Below, piece after piece: positions 1 to 6,563 of a stretch of DNA of 20,403 nt. Under the pieces are notes generated by a model. That model was not told the DNA's origin, made no database searches, and saw nothing but the letters and a program-made list of their open reading frames with translations. This DNA is from an uncultured Catenibacillus sp. (lineage in GTDB: Bacteria; Bacillota; Clostridia; Lachnospirales; Lachnospiraceae), in NCBI GenBank assembly GCA_934339005.1, contig CAKRHR010000047.1, positions 1-20,403 on the forward strand, given 5' to 3'. Every line of letters starts with the position of its first letter. Positions within the stretch are counted from its first letter, which is position 1. Position numbers and translations under genes: made by a program.

Positions 1-37
1 AGCAGTAAGAAGTATCCGCAAGGACTTTAATTTCTCG

Positions 38-63
38 ATGTGTTTGAGTATATTTGAACACAT
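38..63. promoter_or_regulatory. Inverted repeat, candidate operator of the HTH/HipT-like operon
   Basis: Perfect 7-bp arms ATGTGTT (38-44) and AACACAT (57-63) flank a 12-nt spacer with a TATA centre. The palindrome lies 17 bases before the preferred start codon (81) of a helix-turn-helix protein. Toxin-antitoxin operons are commonly autoregulated from such palindromes, so autoregulation is a reasonable inference. No convincing -35/-10 pair is visible in the 68 bases available upstream. Confidence 0.45.
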
Positions 64-80
64 TTTGAGTGGCAGATTTT

Positions 81-704
81 ATGTGTCCAGATTTCAAACA
101 ACAAATTCATGAAATTTTTGGTACAACCGACCTGGAGGAACTGCGCCATATTGCAGAAGATGCTGCATATTACAAAAAAATATCCGTTAAACCATCAAAC
201 AACCAAAAATCGGCATCCTCCGGCAGGAAAAATTCTCTGACAGAACCACAGCTTGCACATATTATGGCATTACAGCTTCAGGGTAGAAAGATTACAACGA
301 TTGCAAAGATGTATCATGTTTCCAGACAGACGATTTACAGTCAGCTTAAACGCGCACATCAGTTTAATGACAATCCAGACATTCAGATGCGTATGAATTT
401 TATGAATCGTGATAACCTTTGCACAACGATTGATATTGACTTTAAACATGAACAAATTACCATTCAAAATTATACGCAGCAGATTCCATTGCGGGCCTTT
501 GGTGTTGTTGATAAACCAAGCTGGCAGGATTTTGAATATTTTTTGGAGGACCGTTGTTTTCCAAGAACCCGTGACCATGCTAAAGAACTGTTACGAGAAA
601 TTGGCGTACCATTTTATGACCCTTTATTAATTATTGAACAGACTCAGGGGCGCATGGAAGGCGACCATCAGTGGATTATGATACTTCACCGTGAGGAGGG
701 ATAA
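81..704 (+). CDS. HTH DNA-binding protein with C-terminal HipA-N-subdomain/HipS-like region (putative antitoxin)
   Basis: This is a predicted cytoplasmic DNA-binding protein of 207 residues from ATG 81. GTG 69, directly after an in-frame TGA, would add four residues; ATG 81 is preferred because GAGTGG (67-72) lies 8 nt upstream. Numbered from GTG 69, residues about 58-96 form a resolvase-type helix-turn-helix, with a motif of the form AKMYHVSRQTIYSQL. Residues about 118-208 form a second region with PRTRD (165-169), YDPL (183-186) and TQGR (192-195). The order P-x-x-R-D, then D-x-L, then a G-containing turn resembles the N-terminal subdomain of HipA kinases, which exists as the separate protein HipS in HipBST systems. 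The stop codon lies one base before the kinase ATG, so the two genes are tightly coupled. DNA binding is supported by the HTH; the HipS comparison is my alignment by eye. Function as an antitoxin is inferred. Confidence 0.72.
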   Translation: MCPDFKQQIHEIFGTTDLEELRHIAEDAAYYKKISVKPSNNQKSASSGRKNSLTEPQLAHIMALQLQGRKITTIAKMYHVSRQTIYSQLKRAHQFNDNPDIQMRMNFMNRDNLCTTIDIDFKHEQITIQNYTQQIPLRAFGVVDKPSWQDFEYFLEDRCFPRTRDHAKELLREIGVPFYDPLLIIEQTQGRMEGDHQWIMILHREEG

Positions 705-705
705 T

Positions 706-1599
706 ATGTCAAATGCCAAGCAACACCTGGAAAATACAGACATTACAAATAACATCTGGCAGCCAGCAAAGGATGCCATTCACAACATTCATCTTGACGC
801 TTATTCTCCCTGCCACAAAACAGGACATACCTCCAAAGGTGACCAGTTAAAATGGCGGATAAATGATATGTGGTACAAAGCAGATTATATGGGCTATGAG
901 AGCTTATCGGAGGTGCTTGTATCAAGACTTCTTCATAAAAGCTCACTTAAAGAACCTTTTGTCACCTATTATCCTGTTGAGATTGATTATAGCGGCCAGA
1001 CGTTTCAGGGCTGTGCCAGCCCACATTTTTTATCACCGACACAGATGCTCATTCCTCTTGAAAAACTGTATCGACAATATACCGGTCAGAGCCTTGCAAA
1101 GAAACTTACAGAATTTTCTCAAATCCACGAACGGATACAATATCTTGTCAACCAGATTGAAGCTATCACACAGCTTAAGCATTTTGGTGCCTATATTACA
1201 GCGATGTTAGAAATTGATGCTTTTTTTCTGAATGAAGACCGCCATACAAATAATATTGCTGTCATCTACGACGAACAGACCCAGACCTATGCCTGCAGTC
1301 CTTTATTTGACCAGGGCCTATGCCTGTTTGCAGATACAAAGCTTGATTATCCATTAACTTTATCTGCAGAACAGTGTCTTGAAAAAATAGAAGCCAAGCC
1401 TTTTAGCAATAACTTTGATACACAGCTTGACGCCGCCGAGGAATTATATGGAATTCAACTTCATTTTCATTTCACAATGAAAGATATTGAGGATGAACTT
1501 GCTTCAGTGGGTATATTTTATCCCCAGGCAGTTTACAAACGTGTGGAAGATCTCTTAAGAATACAATTTAGAAAATACGCTTATTTAATTGAAAATTAA
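706..1599 (+). CDS. HipA/HipT/CtkA-like serine/threonine kinase (putative toxin)
   Basis: This 297-residue protein belongs to the HipA-like kinase fold. The start is ATG 706, preceded by GAGGAGGG (693-700); a GTG in frame at 691 overlaps that ribosome binding site and is less likely. Visible motifs are a possible glycine-rich loop around SKGDQLKW (43-50), a candidate ATP-binding lysine K58 in MWYKAD, a catalytic loop NEDRHTNN (176-183) with D178 and N183, and a DFG-like metal site FDQG (201-204). All key residues are present, so an active kinase is predicted. Full-length HipA is about 440 residues; this protein is about the size of HipT and lacks the N-terminal HipA subdomain, which the upstream gene seems to supply. 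HipA and HipT phosphorylate glutamyl- and tryptophanyl-tRNA synthetase respectively; the target here is unknown. A signalling kinase rather than a toxin is an alternative. Confidence 0.8.
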   Translation: MSNAKQHLENTDITNNIWQPAKDAIHNIHLDAYSPCHKTGHTSKGDQLKWRINDMWYKADYMGYESLSEVLVSRLLHKSSLKEPFVTYYPVEIDYSGQTFQGCASPHFLSPTQMLIPLEKLYRQYTGQSLAKKLTEFSQIHERIQYLVNQIEAITQLKHFGAYITAMLEIDAFFLNEDRHTNNIAVIYDEQTQTYACSPLFDQGLCLFADTKLDYPLTLSAEQCLEKIEAKPFSNNFDTQLDAAEELYGIQLHFHFTMKDIEDELASVGIFYPQAVYKRVEDLLRIQFRKYAYLIEN

Positions 1600-1678
1600 T
1601 CCTGTCAAACGCAGTCATTTTCATGGGGGATGTAACTTCTGTGTGACTTAAAAGCCCTGATGGACTGCTTCAAAAGTC

Positions 1679-1734
1679 AAAAAAAGGAACGACCGCCTTA
1701 ACGAATCCATTTCCATAAAGCAGTCGTTCCTTTT
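1679..1734. terminator. Bidirectional rho-independent terminator between the kinase gene and tenA
   Basis: Arms 1682-1693 and 1723-1734 are a perfect 12-bp inverted repeat (AAAAGGAACGAC / GTCGTTCCTTTT) around a 29-nt loop. On the minus strand the GGAACGAC stem is followed by seven T residues (1685-1679), which suits the tenA transcript; on the plus strand the stem ends in TTTT. It lies between two convergent genes. The long loop lowers confidence slightly. Confidence 0.6.
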
Positions 1735-1815
1735 CTATATCTTCGGCTTATATTTTTTGTGTTACCTTTTTCTATATCCTAGGCTTATATTTTTGCAATA
1801 CCTTTTTTCTACATC
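1729..1815. repeat. Imperfect 36-bp tandem repeat, about 2.4 copies
   Basis: Units begin at 1729, 1765 and 1801, each with CCTTTT followed by CTATAT or CTACAT. The first two also share GGCTTATATTTTT at the same place in the unit. The third is partial and fades by about 1815. The array lies in the non-coding gap between the kinase gene and tenA, downstream of both. It has no evident coding or structural role. Confidence 0.6.
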
Positions 1816-1859
1816 AAAATAATTTTGTAACAAAGTAAGGTCATTTTAATTTTTATCTT

Positions 1860-2522
1860 TTATTTTGCCAGTGTCCATCCCATTTCCCAGAAATTCAGTT
1901 CGTATCTTGAGCAGGCCACAAAAATGTCTTTCAGGTGTTCTAACTGGTCTTTGGATAAATCTTTTGTCAGGCGGTTAAATACATCCATAAGGACTTTGTT
2001 TTCTTCGGCATATTCATCAGATACATAACCCTGAACCCATTCACCGTAAAACGCATCATCTATGGCTTCAGGATGGTTTTCAACCATCTTTTTGGCAATC
2101 ACTTCATAGCTGTAGGCGCAGGAGAGTATTGCTGCCAGGATTTCAACCTCACCCTCCTCATAAGCCACACGCAGCATATAAGATGTATAGGAAAGATTAT
2201 CCAGTGCTCTTGGTGTGTTATCCAGTTCTTCCTGAGTTACACCGAATTTTCCCATATAGCCTTTATGTATATCCATCTCGCCGCCGGTCAGTGCCTGAAT
2301 ATAATTCGTAAATATCTGTAATGTTTCCTGAGATTTTGCTTTGGCTGCACCGATGGCAAACGTCTTTGCATATTCTTCAAGATATAAATAATCCTGAATG
2401 ATATAATAACGGAATTTATCTTTATCCAGTGTACCATTCTGAATACCAAGCACGAAAGGATGCTCATTATATTTTGCCCAGATACCGGCTGTTGCCTCTA
2501 ATAAATAATCAGTTGTCTGCAT
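1860..2522 (-). CDS. tenA: TenA family aminopyrimidine aminohydrolase (thiaminase II)
   Basis: TenA proteins hydrolyse aminopyrimidine products of thiamin breakdown to 4-amino-5-hydroxymethyl-2-methylpyrimidine (HMP), and can also cleave thiamin. The 220-residue length matches the family. Visible family features are EHPFVLGIQNGTL near the N terminus, the YYIIQDYLYLEEYAK segment, the candidate nucleophile cysteine in LSCAYSYE, and the C-terminal ELNFWEM motif with the conserved glutamate. The start at 2522 is preferred over the longer frame beginning at 2555 because it follows a G-rich ribosome binding site and gives the usual N terminus. The gene starts 4 bp after the thiD stop, so the two are almost certainly co-transcribed. 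The product HMP is the substrate of ThiD, which makes the pair a salvage unit. Confidence 0.92.
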   Translation of the reverse strand: MQTTDYLLEATAGIWAKYNEHPFVLGIQNGTLDKDKFRYYIIQDYLYLEEYAKTFAIGAAKAKSQETLQIFTNYIQALTGGEMDIHKGYMGKFGVTQEELDNTPRALDNLSYTSYMLRVAYEEGEVEILAAILSCAYSYEVIAKKMVENHPEAIDDAFYGEWVQGYVSDEYAEENKVLMDVFNRLTKDLSKDQLEHLKDIFVACSRYELNFWEMGWTLAK

Positions 2523-2526
2523 ATTT

Positions 2527-3342
2527 TCAGTCCCCCTGTGTATTTTCTTTTGCATATTCGCCTGTCAGGTTAAATGCATGCTTCATCGGACCGCTGCCGT
2601 GGCCTAAATCAAGCATAGCTGAAAGTGCACCTGAAATATAATCCTTTGCTCTTTTGACAGATGTGTCTAAATCAAAACCTTTGGCAAGGTTAGAAGCAAT
2701 AGCACTGGAGAGGGTACAGCCTGTACCATGTGTATTGGAATTATTGATACGTTTGCCCATGAACCATTTTACATTTTCGCCGTCACATAAAAGGTCATTG
2801 GCATCATTGATGCTGTGACCGCCCTTAAGCAGCACCGCACAGCCATAATTTTTACTGATAACTTTAGCCGCAGCCACCATATCGCCTTCATTTTCAATAT
2901 GCATCCCTGATAAAATCTCAGCTTCAGGAATGTTTGGTGTTACAAGTTCTGCAATCGGCAGGAGTTTTTCTTTTAATGCTGAAACCGCATCTGTTTCCAG
3001 TAATTTTGAACCGGAGGTTGCCACCATTACAGGATCCACCACGATATGCTTTGCCTTATAAAATGCCAGCGCATCCGCAATCACATTAATTAGTTTTTCT
3101 GAAGATACCATACCGATTTTAACGGCATCCGGATAAATATCTGTAAAAATCGCATCAATCTGCTGTCTTAAAAATTCAGGTGTCACTTCAGAAATACCTG
3201 TCACACCTGTTGTATTTTGAGCAGTCAGTGCAGTAATAGCGCTCATGGCATAAACACCGTTCATCGTCATCGTCTTTAAATCTGCCTGAATACCTGCGCC
3301 GCCGCTGCAGTCACTTCCGGCAATCGTTAATGCTGTTTTCAT
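2527..3342 (-). CDS. thiD: Hydroxymethylpyrimidine/phosphomethylpyrimidine kinase
   Basis: ThiD phosphorylates HMP to HMP-phosphate and then to HMP-pyrophosphate, the pyrimidine precursor of thiamin phosphate. The 271-residue protein has the ribokinase-like fold. It starts with the family signature ALTIAGSDCSGGAGIQADLK, has VDPVMVATSG in the middle, and GTGCTLSSAIASNLAKG near the C terminus, which carries the catalytic aspartate neighbourhood and anion hole typical of this family. The start at 3342 follows a good ribosome binding site, AGGAGGTT (3350-3357 on the complement). It is first in a two-gene operon with tenA. No thiE, thiM or thiC is in the window, so coupling to the thiazole half must occur elsewhere. 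Confidence 0.95.
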   Translation of the reverse strand: MKTALTIAGSDCSGGAGIQADLKTMTMNGVYAMSAITALTAQNTTGVTGISEVTPEFLRQQIDAIFTDIYPDAVKIGMVSSEKLINVIADALAFYKAKHIVVDPVMVATSGSKLLETDAVSALKEKLLPIAELVTPNIPEAEILSGMHIENEGDMVAAAKVISKNYGCAVLLKGGHSINDANDLLCDGENVKWFMGKRINNSNTHGTGCTLSSAIASNLAKGFDLDTSVKRAKDYISGALSAMLDLGHGSGPMKHAFNLTGEYAKENTQGD

Positions 3343-3373
3343 TATACATAACCTCCTGAATCTTTATGATTTC

Positions 3374-3402
3374 ATGATATGAGCGACAAAATATAATCAC
3401 AA
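3374..3402 (-). promoter_or_regulatory. Candidate promoter of thiD-tenA
   Basis: On the minus strand, TTGTGA (3402-3397) and TATCAT (3379-3374) are separated by 17 bp. The predicted transcript start near 3367 gives a leader of only about 25 nt before the thiD start. Such a leader is too short for a TPP riboswitch. Confidence 0.5.
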
Positions 3403-3481
3403 TTTAGCCTTTTGAAACCTGCCTCATATCACTGTATATTTTCCATATATCACAGCCATTAAACAACTGTGCAATTTTACA

Positions 3482-4351
3482 CTACTCCCGTAATTCTACA
3501 CCGGATTCGGTGCCGTTGCAAGCCTTTTTGCGCCTGTACTGGTCAGGCGTGACGCCATTGATTTTTTTAAATACCTTGCCAAAATAACCGGCGCTGTCAA
3601 ACCCGCACATACCGGCAATTTCTGTGACGTTTTTTTCAGGGTACTGCGTCAGAAAAATCCGGGCGCGGCCGATACGGATATATGTCAGTTCCCTGACAAC
3701 GGTAATCCCCATGGTTTCTTTAAATAAATGACAAATATAGCCCTTCGTCAGTTCGACCTCCCTGGAAATATCATCCAGTGTAATTGGCTCCGCATAATGA
3801 TTTTCAAGATAACTGATGACCTTTAAAACAATCTGGTGATTTCGGATTGCTTCATCAATCACCGTTCCCCGCTGAATATGTGTAATAGATTTTGGCATGT
3901 CCATCAAAAGGGCATAGCAGACCTTTGAAAACGCTTCCTTATCCGGTAACGGGTTTTTCTTTGTCATCTTCAAAATTTTATTCAGATAACTGTGAAATGT
4001 CGTAATATCATCAAAGAAATGATAGACACCGCTGTCTGTAAATCCAAGCACTCTCAGAATTTCCCGACACAAAACACCGTCAAATTCAAGTAAATCCATA
4101 CGCCAGTCCTCAGACAGGGCATTAAAAGTAAATGGTGTATGTTCAAATATCAGACAACCGACATTTGGTGTGATTGTATATTTTTGCTGATTTAAAATAA
4201 GCTCACCATGGCCTTTCAAACACACATACCAGTGAAAACTGTCATATCCTGAAGATACATACGTCTGCTGCAAATGATTCACTGCCACAGTAATCACATT
4301 TAACGGCATCTGTAGGTCTGTCAGATGCACATTGATAATGCTGGATATCAT
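3482..4351 (-). CDS. AraC family transcriptional regulator
   Basis: This 289-residue protein has the usual two-part AraC layout: an N-terminal cupin-like sensing domain (about residues 1-150, with a GYDSFHWYVCLKGHGEL segment) and a C-terminal double helix-turn-helix (about 180-277). The second HTH contains VTEIAGMCGFDSAGYFGKVFKK followed by GVTPDQYRR, the hallmark AraC signature. The start at 4351 is chosen over 4417 because AGGTGA precedes it at good distance. It is transcribed divergently from a MATE efflux gene and a perfect inverted repeat lies between them, so it probably controls that transporter and itself. The effector is unknown; the cupin domain suggests a sugar or other small molecule. 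A link to the thi genes on its other side is less likely because they have their own promoter. Confidence 0.9.
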   Translation of the reverse strand: MISSIINVHLTDLQMPLNVITVAVNHLQQTYVSSGYDSFHWYVCLKGHGELILNQQKYTITPNVGCLIFEHTPFTFNALSEDWRMDLLEFDGVLCREILRVLGFTDSGVYHFFDDITTFHSYLNKILKMTKKNPLPDKEAFSKVCYALLMDMPKSITHIQRGTVIDEAIRNHQIVLKVISYLENHYAEPITLDDISREVELTKGYICHLFKETMGITVVRELTYIRIGRARIFLTQYPEKNVTEIAGMCGFDSAGYFGKVFKKINGVTPDQYRRKKACNGTESGVELRE

Positions 4352-4389
4352 TGATTTCACCTGCCTTATAAATTGATTGCGTATCAACA

Positions 4390-4431
4390 ATTCTAAAGTG
4401 CATTTGCACAGACACAATCGTATTTTAGAAT
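4390..4431. repeat. Nested inverted repeats in the AraC gene leader
   Basis: ATTCTAAA (4390-4397) and TTTAGAAT (4424-4431) form an 8-bp inverted repeat. Next to the first arm lies a separate short palindrome, GTGCA-TT-TGCAC (4398-4409). Both sit in the 5' leader of the araC-type gene, within its predicted transcript, so they could act as operator sites or as RNA structure. Confidence 0.4.
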
Positions 4432-4474
4432 TTTAGCACTCACATTATTATAATATTTTACCATAAATACGATT
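4416..4474. promoter_or_regulatory. 10-bp inverted repeat, candidate AraC-type regulator binding sites
   Basis: AATCGTATTT (4416-4425) and AAATACGATT (4465-4474) are perfect reverse complements with 39 bp between them. The right arm ends 9 bp before the -35 element of the MATE promoter, a typical activator position. The two arms also bracket a minus-strand TATAAT (4452-4447) that probably serves the regulator gene and has a poor -35. Both genes could therefore be controlled from these sites. Confidence 0.5.
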
Positions 4475-4483
4475 ATATTACAC

Positions 4484-4512
4484 TTGAGAATTTTTGTCCA
4501 CAGATTTATAAT
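4484..4512 (+). promoter_or_regulatory. Promoter of the MATE transporter gene
   Basis: TTGAGA (4484-4489) and TATAAT (4507-4512) are separated by exactly 17 bp. The leader to the ATG at 4624 is about 105 nt. Confidence 0.65.
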
Positions 4513-4623
4513 GTATATGTAGAGATTTTTATATGATGCGCTCTTTATTCTTCACTTAAAACACGTTTTACACAGGTGCATGATATAAAAATTTTTCTTA
4601 TTTTAACAGGAGTGTGGGGAAAT

Positions 4624-5970
4624 ATGGTTTACGATATGACATCCGGGCGACCGATAAAAGTCATTACAACATTTGCAATTCCGTTATTTATCGGAAGTAT
4701 CTTTCAACAAATCTATAATATGGTGGATTCCATCGTTGTCGGCAATTATGTCGGCGCCAATGCACTGGCAGCAGTAGGGGCGTGTACCGGTGCATTTAAT
4801 TTAATGCTTGCACTGATTGTCGGACTGACCGGCGGTATGTCCGTTGTGATTGCACAGTATTTCGGCGCTAAGAATATGAACATGGTCAAACAGACCTTTA
4901 TCACATCAACACTGATCAATCTGCTCACAGGTGTCGTGATTACCTTTGCAGGGATTGCACTGGCGCGTCCTTTGCTTCGGGTTTTAAATACACCGGAGAG
5001 TATCATGGCAGATGCACACATTTATCTTGTCATTATGTTTATTGGCACGCTGGCAAACTGCATGTACAATGGTATGTCCTCCGTACTGCGTTCTATGGGC
5101 AATTCAACCATTCCACTTGTAATTTTGATTATGGCAAGTCTTATTAATGTTGGCCTTGACCTCTTATTTGTTATTGTGTTTAACATGGGCGTTGCAGGCG
5201 TTGCCACAGCCACCGTATTAGCTCAGCTTATTTCAGCGCTTGCCGCCATGATTTATACATTTGTCAAAATTCCTGAGCTTCGTTTTACATTTAAAGAGCT
5301 TCGTCTGGAGAAGGCGATTGCAAAAGAAGTCATCCGTATCGGTTTTCCTGCTGCTTTATCAAGCTGTGGTGTGTCAATTTCTGTCATGTTTATGCAGCGT
5401 GCCATTAACGCTTACGGCGAAGATACCATTGCTGCATATACGGTGGGTAACAAAGCAGAAAATGTCGGTATGGCACTGAGTTATTCCATTGGTACAGCCG
5501 TTGGCACTTTCTGCGGACAAAATATCGGCGCCAGAGATTTTGAACGTGTCAAAAAGGGTATGCACGCAGGCTATATTATCGCCATTGGTTATGCAGTGAT
5601 TGTTGGCGTTGCCATGATGATATTTGCAAGACCTCTTGCCGGATTATTCACAAGCGAGCAGCAGGTTGTCGACATTGCTGTTGGTTATATTTATATTGTC
5701 ACAGCATTTGCACCGGTGCTTGGACTTGTCTTTGTATTTCAGAATTTCCTGCGGAGTGCAGGCGATGTCATGCCAACCGTCTGGATGAGTATTATGGAAA
5801 TCACCGCCCGAAGCGTCCTTGCATTTTTATTTTCCTGGCTCTTTGGCAGAGTCGGTATCTGGTGGGCCACACCGACAGGCTGGACAGCCTCACTGATTAT
5901 CGGCTTCTTAAGATACCGTAGCGGAAAGTGGAAACAGAAGATTACTGCGATGGGCGAAAATAAAAAATAA
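4624..5970 (+). CDS. MATE family multidrug/cation efflux transporter
   Basis: This 448-residue protein is an integral membrane antiporter of the MATE superfamily, expected to export cationic drugs or metabolites using a sodium or proton gradient. The N terminus TSGRPIKVITTFAIPLFIGS with FQQIYNMVDSIVVGNYVGANALAAVGA is characteristic of the Gram-positive MATE/DinF branch. The two halves repeat, the second beginning near EVIRIGFPAALSSCGVSISV, and about 12 hydrophobic helices are seen, as usual for the family. The start at ATG 4624 is preferred to the upstream ATG at 4576 because an AGGAG-containing site (in ACAGGAGTGTGGGGA) precedes it and the upstream segment is not family-like. It is divergent from an AraC regulator. 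The substrate cannot be told from sequence. Confidence 0.92.
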   Translation: MVYDMTSGRPIKVITTFAIPLFIGSIFQQIYNMVDSIVVGNYVGANALAAVGACTGAFNLMLALIVGLTGGMSVVIAQYFGAKNMNMVKQTFITSTLINLLTGVVITFAGIALARPLLRVLNTPESIMADAHIYLVIMFIGTLANCMYNGMSSVLRSMGNSTIPLVILIMASLINVGLDLLFVIVFNMGVAGVATATVLAQLISALAAMIYTFVKIPELRFTFKELRLEKAIAKEVIRIGFPAALSSCGVSISVMFMQRAINAYGEDTIAAYTVGNKAENVGMALSYSIGTAVGTFCGQNIGARDFERVKKGMHAGYIIAIGYAVIVGVAMMIFARPLAGLFTSEQQVVDIAVGYIYIVTAFAPVLGLVFVFQNFLRSAGDVMPTVWMSIMEITARSVLAFLFSWLFGRVGIWWATPTGWTASLIIGFLRYRSGKWKQKITAMGENKK

Positions 5971-5981
5971 CCCTAATAAAC

Positions 5982-6004
5982 AAAATTTTTCTGAGAAATA
6001 TTTT
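5982..6004 (+). terminator. Weak AT-rich hairpin after the MATE gene
   Basis: AAAATTTTTC (5982-5991) and GAAATATTTT (5995-6004) pair with one mismatch around a TGA loop, 11 bases after the stop codon. The stem is almost all A-T, so it is at best a weak terminator. Confidence 0.3.
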
Positions 6005-6014
6005 CAAAATTATC

Positions 6015-6043
6015 TTGACAATTAACACAATTAGTGATAGTAT
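6015..6043 (+). promoter_or_regulatory. Promoter of tRNA-Leu
   Basis: A consensus TTGACA (6015-6020), a 17-bp spacer, and TAGTAT (6038-6043) with an extended -10 TG at 6035-6036. The transcript would start near 6050, about 13 bases before the mature tRNA 5' end. This is the most consensus-like promoter in the window, fitting a stable RNA gene. Confidence 0.8.
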
Positions 6044-6062
6044 AGTTCTTGCGTTAAGCAAT

Positions 6063-6145
6063 GCCGGCGTGTCGGAATGGCAGACGAGGCAGACTCAAAA
6101 TCTGTTGTGGGCAACCACGTGCGGGTTCAAGTCCCGCTGCCGGCA
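6063..6145 (+). tRNA. tRNA-Leu (anticodon CAA)
   Basis: The 83-nt sequence folds as a class II tRNA. The acceptor stem GCCGGCG pairs with TGCCGGC (one G-U), and the discriminator base is A. The anticodon stem-loop GCAGA-CTCAAAA-TCTGT gives anticodon CAA, reading UUG. A long variable arm (GTGGGCAACCAC) is present, as expected for leucine tRNAs, and the T arm is GCGGG-TTCAAGT-CCCGC. The CCA end is not encoded and must be added afterwards. It is a single-gene transcription unit with its own promoter and terminator. Confidence 0.97.
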
Positions 6146-6154
6146 TTATTTTTT

Positions 6155-6180
6155 AAAGATGGTTCATGCCATCTTTTTTT
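6155..6180 (+). terminator. Rho-independent terminator of tRNA-Leu
   Basis: Stem AAAGATGG (6155-6162) and CCATCTTT (6169-6176) with a 6-nt loop, followed by a run of T to 6180. It begins nine bases after the tRNA. Confidence 0.85.
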
Positions 6181-6507
6181 ATTTTTAATACAATTAGTAT
6201 TTTATTACGTTTTCGACTTTTGACACTTACACCATAAAATCTATAAACAAAATATATTCTTTATAAATTTTCACATCTATGTATTCCTATTACAAATCCA
6301 GTTTTATTATTTTGTTCATTTTGTTAAATACACATATTATTTTCTAATAAATTTATTAAATTTTCTATGAAAATCTAAAAGTTTTTAATGAAAATATAAA
6401 AATTTTCTATAGACAGAAGAACCAATAGTGGTTATTATGTATGCATAGGTAAAAATATGAAACGAATAATTGTGCAATATGAATTAAAACACATGACATC
6501 TTTGGTA
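6181..6507. other. AT-rich non-coding region upstream of the GlcNAc operon
   Basis: About 330 bases with no supportable gene on either strand, very rich in A and T. Two parts have visible symmetry. ATTTTC-TAT-GAAAAT (6360-6374) is a palindrome, and a second pair of the same hexamers occurs in the opposite order, GAAAAT (6390-6395) and ATTTTC (6402-6407). AACCA-ATAG-TGGTT (6420-6433) is another perfect palindrome. They may be operators for the downstream operon; the rest shows no structure I can name. Confidence 0.5.
6420..6433. promoter_or_regulatory. Palindrome AACCA-N4-TGGTT, candidate operator
   Basis: Perfect 5-bp arms separated by ATAG, about 75 bp before the predicted -35 of the GlcNAc operon. 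The arms contain ACCA/TGGT as in sites of GntR-type GlcNAc regulators (NagR/DasR), but in the opposite orientation, so it is not a clear match to that consensus. Confidence 0.3.
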
Positions 6508-6535
6508 TTGACTATTTTTTAACATATTTTACACT
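6508..6535 (+). promoter_or_regulatory. Candidate promoter of the GlcNAc operon
   Basis: TTGACT (6508-6513) and TACACT (6530-6535) with a 16-bp spacer. The short leader leads to AAAGGAG (6545-6551), which is 12 nt from the ATG, a little longer than usual. Confidence 0.5.
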
Positions 6536-6563
6536 TTGTTCAAAAAAGGAGCGAATAAGAAAA

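Noticed and set aside
270..578. Open reading frame on the minus strand inside the HTH gene
   Set aside because: It lies wholly within a better supported gene and has no ribosome binding site or family resemblance.
3343..3481. Possible TPP riboswitch before thiD
   Set aside because: None of the conserved TPP elements is visible on the minus strand and the predicted leader is only about 25 nt.
6063..6145. tRNA as an integration site for a mobile element
   Set aside because: No integrase gene lies beside it and no repeat of its 3' end was seen in the flanking sequence.
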